Shown here in pieces: positions 12,776 to 23,826 of a stretch of 64,000 bases of DNA. Under the pieces are notes generated by a model, which saw nothing but the letters and a program-made list of their open reading frames with translations, was not told where the DNA came from and made no database searches. The DNA lies in NCBI GenBank assembly GCA_026419785.1, contig JAODTK010005844.1:186001-250000 (forward strand), in the 5' to 3' direction. The position numbers and the translations under genes were made by a program. The DNA is from Sclerodactyla briareus (taxonomy: Eukaryota; Echinodermata; Holothuroidea; Dendrochirotida; Sclerodactylidae). Numbering within the stretch: position 1 is the first letter of the stretch; every line of letters starts with the position of its first letter.

Positions 12776-15700
12776 GTTAGATTAAGTGAAGGAGGCAAGC
12801 CATTAGATTTGTCAAGCAGCGTAGCACACAATTGTCAAAGGAGGGATCTTTGGGTCGCAAATGCTAGTTCTAAATGAGCATTAAGATCGAAAAAAAAAAT
12901 TCTAGAGTCTGTGATTTGATATTTGATGATAGTGACAATTCTTTTATACTGATCGACGTTTTAGCACGTTCGTTAATAATCCAACTTCTGTCTAAAAACT
13001 TACCATTTGTCCATAACTTGGGATTCATGGGGTGCCGGTCGATGCACATCTGGCCGTGTTGGCATGCAGACTGCTATTGGGGAACCCCGAGAGGCTCTTT
13101 TGTTCACGTTTGAAGAGTCCATGAGTATAGAACCAAAAAAACTTACAATATCAGGGGGACCAGCGTGATGAAATACGAAAATTTAGATGCATTCTCTTGG
13201 CGATTGAAACTCTGTGGAGCGTTGTAATGACATAGGTGGTCTGTTGGTGTTGCTCGATATTTGATGTCAAATATCGAGCGCGAGATTAGGACAGAATATG
13301 GAAGACATTGGCTTTTACTTAACGATATATGTTCAGCATGAGGGGTGTGGGGGCAATACAAACGATTATCAAAAATTAATGACTAATAGTCGTATTTTTC
13401 GAATTCGAGAATACTTTTTAATTTAAATATGACAAAAAATTTGCTTGCACCTCTGACAAAATTAGTGGGGGGGGGGCACCCAATGGCACAGACGCCACGC
13501 ACAACAGGCGTCCTGGCAGTCTGCGTATCAACCAGTTGATCAGCGAAGTGCAAAGGAACAGGCACAGTGTTAGGGTACGCTTGTTCTGTTATACATTGAA
13601 TGATATCTGAACGGTCCTAAACTGTCCGCTTTTTGCGGAGAACCGTCTCATTCCTAGAGAGATTTCATCTATGAGAAGACCCGAGATCTCAGCGTGACTC
13701 GGACTGCTTTGTGAGATGAAAATGTAAAGAAAGAACACAGCATATGTGAAGGTTGATATTAATAAAATGCACAAATGTGAGATTTACAAATGATTGTGTA
13801 ATTATTACACAACACGGGATTGGATAGATTTGCTAGGTACACACACAAGTGAAGAGAGGTGGGAATTGTGTACACGTATAGTCATATATGCTTGGAGACT
13901 ATATGGGTCATTCGGCCGCCTTGAGAAGAAATCTCTCTCTGTTGGGTGTTTTTTCAACGGTTTTCTGATTATTCGATTAGACAAACGGCATTTCGTACTA
14001 TTGGTGGACCAATGTGGGATATGCCTCTGTTGTCTGCATGGGACCCACATAATGAAGTACTCTACAGTAAGAATTTAGAAAGTTCAGCGGGCAGGCGACG
14101 TTGTTAAAAAAACCTACGAGCGCACCCCAGGTAGGGTTACTAAGCTAAGCTACTCTCGAATAGTAATGGCCATCCTCCAACAACGACGAGCGTTGCTCGT
14201 TCTGGTTTTGATTTATTAAGATTTGTTAAAGTTCATTCAGTCTTTGAATATCCGAAAATACGACGCAATGATTCTGAAAGAATGAAAGGCCATCGTTCGA
14301 AACTTAATCTACAAGAAGAACGTCAGTCGAAATTAAGAACTCAAATATATTGATTTCTGAAGAAAATGGTGATCAGTCGGCGAATTTCCAAAGCCGCGGC
14401 GGACCGCATACCAATGATAATGTTTCGCCACAGGACCTATTCCACGAAAATACCAATTTGACCATGGAGATTATGATAATCCAGTATAGGCGCGTTATCG
14501 TTGGATTGTCTAGTGAGTATCAGTGGCACGACCGTTTGGATGGGGGCATCGGTATCCACTACTGCATTATTGTCCGATCGTGAGGAGTCAAAGTCTCGTA
14601 ACCCGTACGAGAATGATGGACGGTTCTGTCTACAAAATGCCTCGTATGTACCGGTATAGCGGAACTATTTACATCACATATCATGAGTCGATAACCAGTA
14701 TCGACATCGAAATTGCCCTGGGACGATTTTCATGGGACGTTATGCAAACATCGCCGTCTCTTTGTACATCAAGCTCTTGGCGCAATGCCTCTTTAAATAA
14801 TTCAAGCTAGCACCGTAATGACGGAAGCGCAAATGCTTATACAAGTCTAGCAATGAAAAAAAAAAATGAAAAAGGTTATAAATATTGCCCTCTATCCGTG
14901 ATGCACAGTCTAAACAATGACCGAAGTAGGAGCGTGAAGAAAATAACTCCATTACGTTAGTTTCCTGTATAGTCTAGGTCTGACAACCCCTCCGGGGAAA
15001 GTAGAGCTTCATGAGGACGCCGCTGCAAGTGTTTGTTCAAAGCGTTCTGGATACAATCTCCAAATGCTCCTACAATTGGTGATTGTTGCAACGCCTGCAG
15101 TACACTGCAAATTGAGATTGTCATTTTTCATCGCAGCCTTATCTTGGGTTTTATTTGGTCAAGATTAAACGAAAGGATTAAGAAAGGCTAGTAGATCGAA
15201 AAAGAATTTGGACTCTCGGCTTGGATTAATGTTACCTCAGTTTCCTTGATCAAGCTGTATAGATAGATATGTGGCTAAATCCTACCTTTCGAAAAATAAA
15301 GAAGTTAATTGACAATGTTCAAGGGAGTAACCAGTTAAACCGAGGGTCGAGGAAGAGTGGTATGAGGAAGGACTTGGCCATTCTGTCCGTCGGGTGTGAC
15401 CTCGATTACACTGATGCCGATTCAGGTGCTCCGACTTTCGGTTTTCGATTAGGCACTATCAATCGGATTCGATGGCCGTTCTTGGATCACATCTTAGAAT
15501 CTCAAGTTCCCACAATAGGGTTATAGAACCAATCTTCACGGAGAACGCTGCAGTTTGGACGTTCCTTCATAATACATAATATTTTCGTTGGCGAAGATTA
15601 TAATGAATGGAATGGCTATAGAGGATGTGTTCTCTTATGGGCTGTGAGGCTTCTACGGAAGTCTTTAGCAGTAGGTAATGGCATTGATAAAAGTGGGGGA

Positions 15701-16505
15701 GCGGGATGAAAGCAGCGTGGTTTTGGAGAAAATCCCGTTGGGGGCATTTACTAACTTATTTTGTTGACAATATATAAATATTCAAATATTAGCTCTTCGT
15801 ATCACAGAAGGAAAGGCCTCTCCTGGCGGCCGCAAAAGGCATTGAAGGACTGTCCGTTTGGCGCATTCATTATGTTCAACATGGCATACCATGGAATATT
15901 GTGTGGGGAGGAGGAGAGGGAGAGGGGGGGGGGGGGGACTCATGGGAATCTTGGAGGCTGCGGGCCCCATACAGCTCCCAGTAGGCCCCACCGGACACTC
16001 TCTAAAGGGTCATCACATCACAAACGACGTGATCCACAACAGACGGGGAATCCATTACCCTTCCCCCTTCAAATCACGATATCTTGTATGTATTCCCCAG
16101 ACCCGGCCGTAGTTCATGAAAAAAACAAAACAAACACAGTACGCGAACTAACGCCAGTTACGGCACAAAATGTATCATCCTAAGAATATAAAGGATCTTA
16201 AAATTAAAAGCAGTCATAGACACTCATGTATCCCATTTGAAAAGCCATAACCTGTATGAAATGACACTGAAATTTTTCAATTAACTTAAATGAAACTGCA
16301 GCTTGACTACAACAGAAGAAGTGGAGATGAAAAACTGTATCGATAGGTCCGAACCCCATTTCAATACGATGTTCTATTGGGTTATTGACCTTCAAAGTTT
16401 GCTCCATTTTGCAGAAAATGGGGCGAACCATGGAGAAATAACGCAGGACGTTCACACAGGCAACCAGAGGAAAGTAGGTTATGTATGTCATTGTTTCATT
16501 TCGTT
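12776..16505. other. Non-coding DNA, no gene seen
   Basis: Short open frames only (largest 140 aa at 15761-16183, plus, which runs through a G-run and has no recognisable domain). G-runs occur at 13467-13476 and 15925-15939. A perfect palindrome at 13252 is listed separately. Confidence 0.45.
13252..13279. repeat. Perfect 13-bp-arm palindrome
   Basis: Arms GCTCGATATTTGA and TCAAATATCGAGC are exact reverse complements separated by 2 nt. No poly-T terminator-like context or neighbouring gene gives it a role. Confidence 0.75.
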
Positions 16506-16860
16506 GGAATAAGTCAACATTTAGCAAAGTTCTTTTGTCCTTTCTTCCACCAAAGTAACAGTCAATACCTACCAATTAAGAACAGCAATCCTATCCCCCA
16601 CAGATAGATTATGAGGCTTTTCGAAGTGAAATTATTTTGTGAATTTCAATAGAAATCAACGAAGTTCGCAGGGTTGTGCAAGTATGACATCAAATATTAT
16701 TGCATGATGGGTTACTTTTCGATATGCGCAATGACATGTACGAACTCAAAGGGAAGTAACTCTGTAACGAAAGTTCGTATGAATCGGTGTGGCCTGACGC
16801 ATTCAGTTTTCTCCGGTAAAATATTAGGCCTCTTTCTATTTATCTGCAGTGGTATTTAAT
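16505..16860. repeat. Interspersed repeat family P, copy 1
   Basis: Aligns by eye along roughly 350 bp with 26640-26995 in the same orientation. Shared words in order include TCTT.C.CC..CAAAGTAAC, TCAA.ACCTACCAA, TGTGAATTTCA.AGAA, GGGTTGTGCAA, TATT.TTGCATGA, GTCCGTATGA-like and GCATTCAGTTTT. The two copies are considerably diverged. On the minus strand the 5' end reads similarly in both copies (V-G-(I/V)-D-x-Y-F-x-G-R-K), which could be a fossil coding signal or simply reflect shared DNA ancestry. Confidence 0.7.
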
Positions 16861-18095
16861 TTTCTGCCAATCATGGCCGACTGAAAGATGACAAAGACAG
16901 TAAAGACGCCAATTAGGTCATTGAACGAAATTTGAGCACCAATAAGGAAAAAATTACCGGTATCCTGCCACGCGAATGCAGTAATGATTTAATCATATGT
17001 CGACATATACTTCATTGCAAGTACCCCAGCCGTACCGGTACGGGAACAGAGATACAACAAAAGAACAATGACGAATACAGAAAAAAATCTTTCTATCCGA
17101 AATTCATATACAGGCTGGCGGACAGGCGAACCAGAAGTATACGACCAGGGGCGTAGTAGGGTCATATGATGGGGGGGGGGGGGGGGGTGAAGAAGTAAAA
17201 TTCCAACTGGCCAGATTACTGTTTTCCAATCACCCCACCCCTTACTGAAAGGGTGCATTTGGGCGTTCGCTTTGTGTAATCTGGGGGCTCCGGCCTTTGA
17301 TTTTTTTAAGGAGGTTTCGTCAACTTGTGAAAGCGTATCAATCGAGACCGAGAGTGCACAGCTATGGAGTTCAGTGAAGTGCGTTCAAATGAAGCCCATC
17401 TCATCTGAGAATGCTTCGGGGAGGAATGTGGAATCCACCTAAGGTACGGACGGAAGGATGGTGACTCGGGCATCGAAGCTCGAGAAGATACACAGTAACC
17501 AACGCAGATAATGTTAGGCCATCTCCTATACCAAGTGCTATTTATAGTGCATTCAGACAGCATACGCACTCGCGGATTTGGAAGTTTGGGGGGTCGTGGC
17601 CGGTGTCGCCACATGCTCACGATGACCACACAGCACTGACAGCAATGCGACTTAAGTACAATTCAGTGGCGTTAAGGAACGTATTTTGAGAGGGATGCAT
17701 GTGAAGTTGATGGACCTTGGGGGAATGGGCGTTAACAGGGGGGGACGGGGGGACATGTCCCCACTTTCAAAAGTGGGGGGGTATCATATCGTTTGCCCCC
17801 CCCACTTTCCGGACCGTAATAAAAAAATTATAGGCACATGGCCCCTTTTCGTATCACTTAAAAACTGATTAATTTGGTGCTAACAACAGGGGCGTCGGAG
17901 CGTTTCATTAAAGTCACGGTTGCTTGAAAATGCCGAACAATGACAAGGCGAAATCGGCGGTCCGTGGCTCGTTAAAAGAACCGAAGTATGGTCAGAAATT
18001 GGTTTTCAAAGGTCACATGATCCGTGACTTATCCTACTGGAAGGTTGGAATTTTACGCATATCACATGAACACCGTTTTTCAATCAGCTGAGTAC
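16861..18095. other. Non-coding DNA with G-runs
   Basis: A CAGGGGCGTAG word at 17146 followed by a 17-nt G-run resembles one terminus of hAT-type elements, but no matching opposite end was found. A second G/C-rich patch (17700-17810) carries a CCCCACTTT...AAAGTGGGG hairpin, and a CAGGGGCG word recurs at 17888. No gene. Confidence 0.4.
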
Positions 18096-18097
18096 AT

Positions 18098-18667
18098 TTA
18101 TGTGATGAAGAGGAAGACTAGACCTAAATCGATGTAAACTTTGCCTCTTAAAATCGTATAGAGAAAGAAGGAGGAAACAGGACTAGTTTCATTAACAAAG
18201 GTTAGGGAGGAAGCCAATCTTGCCTGCCAACACGACAGCGTTGGCACGATAAATTGTCCGCGACTGACCGTTTGATTATAATGAAAACTATACCTAAAAT
18301 CGCCGTTAAAAGTTCTATTCATATCTACACCACGCACACCACAAACCATTTTCATGACAATATGAACGGGCTGCATGGAATGTACGGTCTCAGGTGCCAT
18401 GAAAATGGGTGTCCCAGTAGGTGACAAACCGACGATGAAGGTCAAATTCTCTCGGAGAAAGTTCACCATAAAAACAGTCCCTCCGCTCAAGCCGGGAAAC
18501 GGTAATGTCGAAAAGTGTGGGGGGGGGAGACAATCGAATTCAGAATCCTCACAAGCGGAGCGCCACAATCGGTGGCGCGGAGAATTCATACCCTCCAGAT
18601 CGACGAAACGGCACTTGCAGCTCAATAGCAAACATCTACATGTGTGATTTGAGTAAGCGAGAGACAA
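18098..18667 (-). CDS. Longest open frame (189 aa), unknown, probably chance
   Basis: This 189-codon frame is the longest in the window. I recognise no domain. The product would have hydrophobic stretches, several N-x-S/T sites (for example NLT, NRT, NQT, NET) and a Phe/Leu-rich C-terminus, but no convincing signal peptide at the start. Its N-terminal third runs through a G-run and a GAGCGCCAC...GTGGCGCGG hairpin, which is unusual for a conserved gene. There is no obvious promoter, splice structure or neighbouring exon. In this much AT-rich DNA, a frame of this length is only mildly unexpected. Confidence 0.15.
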   Translation of the reverse strand: MSLAYSNHTCRCLLLSCKCRFVDLEGMNSPRHRLWRSACEDSEFDCLPPPHFSTLPFPGLSGGTVFMVNFLRENLTFIVGLSPTGTPIFMAPETVHSMQPVHIVMKMVCGVRGVDMNRTFNGDFRYSFHYNQTVSRGQFIVPTLSCWQARLASSLTFVNETSPVSSFFLYTILRGKVYIDLGLVFLFIT

Positions 18668-18669
18668 AA

Positions 18670-19930
18670 AAGTTGTTCATTGTGCATACTAAGATATGAT
18701 TTACCCGAGTTCAACAGGTTTTTTTTTTTATATACTTTTTCTACTTATGGCTTGTTGGCGTGGGATACGGGGTCTACGAACGGTCTATGGTGGACGAAGG
18801 GAAAAGCGAAGGCGTACGGGACCACTCCAATTTAGGGCAGCAAAAGTTGGTACCCGAATTTTACAAGTCGATCATTGGACACTACCGGCGCGCGGAAAAA
18901 AAAAAAAGGCATGTTTTCCGGGACTTTTTCCTGCAAAAAAGTCAGGCATTTTGTTATGCCTGATCAGGAAGGATTCCAGTGAGGGATACTTGAGTGAATC
19001 ATTGGTTAAATAGAAGTACCAGAAGAAATCCGAGACCCCCACAGTTTGGGTCTTACTAACCAATAACATAGCGTTGCCCTCCTTACAGCTAGCGAGCGTG
19101 TGCCAATGCAGGTGCCTCTCTGTCGAATAGGACAGTGCAGAAATGTGCCCTTCAGGGACGAGGGATTAGAGCATCATGAGCCACCATCAGTGCCCCCTGC
19201 TGAAATCTCTGGCTGAACCAGGTCACCATGCTCCCATTACCATGGCTAGGAATCTCAGGGGAGCATAACCAGGAGAAGATATTCTGGATCATGGATAGGC
19301 CAAGTTTACGAATTAAAAAGTAAAAAGGAAATTGAGCTCTCCTACCTCTTTATTCCCAAGAAAAAGTGATGTCCTTGTGCACAGGCCCGCAAAGGGTATT
19401 GCTTCGTCCATCAACATGAACGTCGGAAGGACGATACTTGTTAGAAATGTTATGCGCTCTGCAGATCGGCAGGCACAGCTCGGGTCCTACGATACTGGGC
19501 CATGTCAAAACCGCATTTTGATGTTTGCACTTTTTGAACATTTTTCTTGAAGAAAAAAGAAAAAGAAAAATGAAATACACATTGGGAGAACAATGTTACT
19601 TTCAATAAGCTTCCCACTCAATCGACGCCCTTATTAGTAGAATAGGGTCAGGTATTTTTCCCAAGAAATGCACAGGAAATAACTGGGCACTCGCGGTGAA
19701 AAGAACACCACTATACACAAGGAAAAAACAGTGATGACGTAGAACGAGGATCCTCCCCAAACGGATTGTACCTAATCTCTTGCAGGGACATTTCGAAGAT
19801 ATCCCCACCACCAATAAGGATTGGTATCTATCCATAATTCCACGATTGTATAGTTTGCAGGAAGACGATTACGCTGATGTTAAACTCGAGGCGAGGAATT
19901 GGCTGAAAATTTCAGCTTCAATATAGGGAA
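18670..19930. other. Non-coding DNA, no gene seen
   Basis: Short frames only (105 aa at most). It has a T-run at 18720-18729, an A-run at 18896-18906 and an A/G-rich tract at 19548-19571. Nothing else stands out. Confidence 0.45.
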
Positions 19931-19969
19931 TTTTCACTATGAATAAGTTGGAAATATACGTATACTGTC

Positions 19970-20400
19970 GGGGCAAAAAGCACTCGTCGGGGTGGGTACT
20001 TTTAGCGTACACACTCGGGCTCCCCGACGAGAGGGAAAAAATTCCCCGACGGGGGGGGGGGGGGGCAGGCTTCCCGACGGGGGGGGGGCATGGCCCCCTG
20101 CCCTCCCCGCTGGAGCCACCCCTGATGTAATGTTAATGCGCGCGGAGCGCGCCAAAATTTTCTGCAATAGATCTGTAAACAATTACAATTCTTACAATTC
20201 TTTGTTGCATTTGTAATTCACCGTTTTCCTGCTGACTGGGCTGCGAACCTCAGTCGTAAAATATACAATCTGCGATCTGCGAATTCCAACAGGCAAGGAT
20301 ATTCGAAATTCCAACTGCAAGTTCGCTCTAGCCATTTTGGGGGGGGGTGAGAACACACCCCCCCCCCCCCCCCGCTCGCGGACGTCCCTGTCTACGACAC
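19970..20400. repeat. G/C-homopolymer-rich hAT-like terminal debris
   Basis: Repeated CCCGACG / CGACGGGGG words and long G- and C-runs lie at 20051-20095 and 20338-20374. The block at 20113-20125 reads GGAGCCACCCCTG, which resembles the right end of hAT-type elements (reverse complement CAGGGGTGGCTCC). I found no matching left terminus or target-site duplication, so this may be a truncated copy. Confidence 0.4.
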
Positions 20401-21053
20401 AGTTGTATTAGAAAATGCATGATGACTCACAAAGTCAAGGTACTAGGGCCAGTTTTCGTCATAGGCAAAATGGGCAAGCCTTCTCCACAGAAGCGGCAGG
20501 ATGGCGCCTACATAACTTTCCCATACAACGAAAGCTATTGGAGCGGGAATCGGCTGCTCAGGGATTCCGAAGAATATCAGTGAGGATACCGTAAAGTTAT
20601 GGTATGCTGTTATGTAGCAATTAACAGGGGAGTGAAAATTCTATAGCAATCTTGAAACTGGTACTTTTTCACTTCTTCCGATCACTAGGACTCAAAACCA
20701 CTGTTCCATTTTTTCCCAGCAGGGGTACATTTATAATTAAATCAAGATGGCGGCCGTTTAGAAGAATATCGCTTAATGGCAAAACTATTTTTGGACATTT
20801 GTAGGAGTAAGTGTCCAGTACGTCGTTTTATAGGTTTTTTGGGACTGAATTGATTGAAGTATTATACCACAATAACACCAAAGTATAAAGTGAATAATCA
20901 TTCAATATTTATAATTGACGCCAAATGGCATGGCACAACTGTCGTGTTCATTTTAGGCTTCCCCCATAGTTTTAGACAATCTGGTATTGATGCCAGAATG
21001 TAATAGGGAGCAGTTGCACGAGAATAGCATGAGGTTTTTCATGACGTCATATA
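20401..21053. other. Non-coding DNA with one GGCGGCC-type repeat
   Basis: Contains AAGATGGCGGCC near 20745, shared with 3280-3476, and an AATAGGGAGCAGTTG block near 21003 that also recurs near 3398 and 11890. No coding features. Confidence 0.4.
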
Positions 21054-21061
21054 TCGTCAAT
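21054..21061. repeat. Left target-site duplication TCGTCAAT
   Basis: Identical to 21349-21356 on the other side of the MITE. An 8-bp length is typical of hAT insertion. Confidence 0.85.
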
Positions 21062-21348
21062 CAGTAGCGTACGCATATATTTGTCATGGGTGGGGGGGGG
21101 GATAAGGTCGGAACCCAAGGGAAGTGCGCCCCTCATATATGGCCTCACCATTCCTATTAAACAAAATAAGTCAATTTATAACCCCTAGACACATGCCGCG
21201 CAATATTCGCCTAAATAACAGCTGCAAAACTTCTATGAACTGCAAAAACGCAGTTTTTGTGTTAAAATTTAGTAATCACCTAGGTCATGGGTGGGGGGGG
21301 GGGGGGAGTTATGACCCCCAATCCCATCGCCCCGTGCGTACGCCACTG
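21062..21348. mobile_element. hAT-type MITE, 287 bp, with TIRs and 8-bp TSD
   Basis: The element starts CAGTAGCGTACGCA and ends TGCGTACGCCACTG, imperfect inverted repeats (13 of 14 positions pair). It is flanked by identical 8-bp direct repeats TCGTCAAT (21054-21061 and 21349-21356). CAGTG-type termini with an 8-bp target-site duplication are the signature of hAT superfamily transposons. Two internal blocks reading GTCATGGGTGGGGG (near 21084 and 21283) lie close to each end in the same orientation. There is no transposase frame, so it is non-autonomous and depends on a transposase supplied elsewhere. The exact duplication suggests a fairly recent insertion. Confidence 0.88.
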
Positions 21349-21356
21349 TCGTCAAT
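21349..21356. repeat. Right target-site duplication TCGTCAAT
   Basis: Exact copy of the left duplication, directly after the terminal CACTG of the MITE. Confidence 0.85.
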
Positions 21357-22215
21357 AGTACACAAAAAATTTAGGAACCCAACCTTCCAATCACACGTCA
21401 GAAATATTCTCCAGAGCTACTAGTATGTGTTCTGGTCTTTTGCTCACTTCCAACGAGGTTGTTAGAGGAGAGGAATTGTGTAGGATATAGTGGCTCATTC
21501 AGGTGCACTTTTCAAACCTAGGCTTATTTGTTATGAGGTTCCGGGCGTTTTATGATAGTTTTCATGTAATTCGTGCACAATTTTGAGTGATTTTGCCAAT
21601 TTAGCCTTAGTCGTGTTGTAATACTCATTAGGTCGATGCAGTATCCGAGTGTTTATTGTGGATTGAAAGATATTGTACTTGCTTCAGTCACTCAAGCGAC
21701 AGGTCCTGTCGAATGGTCAGCGAGAGTAGGGGGTTCTCACATCCTTGAAGTACGGATACCTGTACATTCCATCAGATTGTTCATCAATGTGCTAGATTAT
21801 AAGTTCATGCTGTTTTCTTCGTAGTTGTGGAGTTTCGAACCCAAGGTTGAAATTTTGGGAACATATTATGCCATGTGTCAATTGTGAGTAAGTGTTTCAA
21901 CTCAAATCTCTGTGCACACACTTGTGGTGTTCGACGCGCACAGGTCTATTTTACCACACCACAGTTACCCCGGTCACACTTACGCACCGACTGTTATCCA
22001 TCTCACAGCAAAACTGATGGCTGGACTGACCCGCTACTCACAGCCGTTTCATCCCTGGTAGTGCAGATATCCTGAATGTGTAGAGCCCAACCCGGTTCTA
22101 TCTCCTAAAACCCCAACCATCTGTTGCTGTTGCATGTGTTGCCTGTGAATGCAAGGAAACAGTCATATTTGGTATTCTGCCTGGTTAGGAAATCTCAAAT
22201 TATTCGGGTATCATT
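21357..22215. other. Non-coding DNA, no gene seen
   Basis: Only short frames (under 70 aa) with no recognisable domain. Confidence 0.45.
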
Positions 22216-22450
22216 TTTGTAATCACCGAACATCTTGAACAACGGGGAGAAATGGGCAAAAATGACTTTTTACCCCAAAATGGCCGTTTTTACTCCCATG
22301 AGGTCAATTCATCTGAAGAAAGAAGGTTGTCAATTTGGTGGAGAGTAAAGGTGTGTTTTGTGACATTTAGTGAAGTGTGCAAAATTTGATTTCAAAGTGG
22401 AGAAGTTGCGAAAAAAACATAAAAAAATTGATGACACGCAAACGAACCAC
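22216..22450 (-). repeat. Interspersed repeat family Q, copy 1 (inverted)
   Basis: Read on the minus strand, this stretch matches 30975-31080 on the plus strand, both running out of a CA/TG-rich tract. Shared words include TTTTTTGATG or a variant, TTTTTTCGCAA, CAAATTTTGCACAC and TCACAAAAC. The similarity probably continues more weakly into 22216-22330 against 31085-31330, which share AAAAATGA and AATCACCGAA words. The two copies are about 8.6 kb apart in opposite orientation. Confidence 0.65.
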
Positions 22451-22565
22451 CACACACACACACACACACGCACAACCCACACACCACACACACCACCACA
22501 CACACACACCCCCAACCACACACGCCACACACACACACACACGTACAAACCCACACACGCAAAAA
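22451..22565. repeat. (CA)n microsatellite
   Basis: Imperfect CA repeat with CACC interruptions. It abuts family Q, as the GT-rich tract does at the other copy (30945-30985), so the dinucleotide tract is probably part of the repeat family. Confidence 0.85.
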
Positions 22566-23063
22566 CACAACGGACACCTTGTGAGTGCCCTCATCTGTGG
22601 ACCACCGACACCATGGGCACCCCACCATAGGGTGACCCCTCAGTGGAAGCCTGAACCACACTATCGTTACCAAAAGCAACGGGATAGGCCATAATCCAAT
22701 AGTATATATAGGTGGAAATCGTCAATGACTACAATATCATTCGGCCTTCGACCGATGAGATAATAATTTGCCATGCACAGGGCTTTGCAGGTGTGAAGTG
22801 CTGACGGGATTATATACTAATGTTGTTGCAAATTAGGAGAGCAGAAAGAGTTGATGATAGACAGCGCCAGTGATCGACTAATAACGTGGCAGGTAACTGG
22901 TATCCCGAGTACAATTGATGTATAATTGAGAGCATCCAATTTGATAATGAGTATGACAACACCATTTGTTTTCCCCCATGTTGTTACAAATAACTCCTAG
23001 GTGAATTTCCAATTAAGTGCTCAGTGTTACCGTACCGCAGTTCGCCGGGTTGGACCTCTCCTC

Positions 23064-23092
23064 CCCCCCCCCGCCCCCCCCCCCCCCCCCCC
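23064..23092. repeat. Poly-C tract
   Basis: Long C-run with a single G interruption; likely length-variable and assembly-sensitive. Confidence 0.85.
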
Positions 23093-23756
23093 TTATGCCA
23101 TTCCATACAGTTTTTTCTTTAATTATTTGCTTCTTCTTTTTTATTTTCCAGTTTCTTCTTCAAACGTAAGGGGGGCCATTTCCTCCCCCAGATATTTTGA
23201 GCTGGGAGCGGACCTCCATTTTTCCGCCCGACTTACGCCCCTGCACACCTCGAAGTGTAAGAATATAATATAGTAATCACAAAACTATCCTTAGATTATC
23301 ATTATCATGTACGAAATATCTAGACAGAATATAAAAATATCGTATTTCTCGAAAATTTTTTTGGACTCCCCTTGGATTTGTCCCCATGGATATGGAAAAA
23401 CATCGAATGGTTCATTCCATTTCATACAACCAACATGGATCGAAAATTCGTCCCAAGCAAAAGCATGTCCATATAAGCTTATCATGTGTCATATATTGAT
23501 TTATATTGTTCAAATAACGATTTAATTGCTTTTTCGGTATATAATGGTGCTGGCAAACATCTTTGGAATTTTTGCCACTGGACATGAAAAATGGAAACAA
23601 GTTGTTTTTGTGTTCATTTTGTCATAGACAGTTGAAAAAAGCACAAGTTTCCGGATTCTATATGAAATGTTCACTAAATGACACAACAACATAGACTATT
23701 AGTTTGAGGAGTCGGGTAGCAAACGTTCACTTGAAGAGCGATATGGTGAAGATGGT

Positions 23757-23826
23757 TTGAACTAAACTAAACTAAACTAAACTAAACTAAACTAAACTAA
23801 ACTAAACTAAACTAAACTAAACTAAT
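23757..23826. repeat. (ACTAA)n pentanucleotide microsatellite
   Basis: About 13-14 perfect copies of the 5-bp unit ACTAA, then AATTTAAAGTAAAGTA as decayed flank. The lack of interruptions suggests recent expansion. Confidence 0.95.

Noticed and set aside
17146-17900. Complete hAT element bounded by CAGGGGCG words
   Set aside because: The CAGGGGCG words at 17146 and 17888 are in the same orientation, and no inverted partner or target-site duplication was found.
22330-22694. THTHTH / VCVCVC-rich open frames on both strands
   Set aside because: They come from the CA dinucleotide repeat, with no non-repetitive coding sequence of significance.
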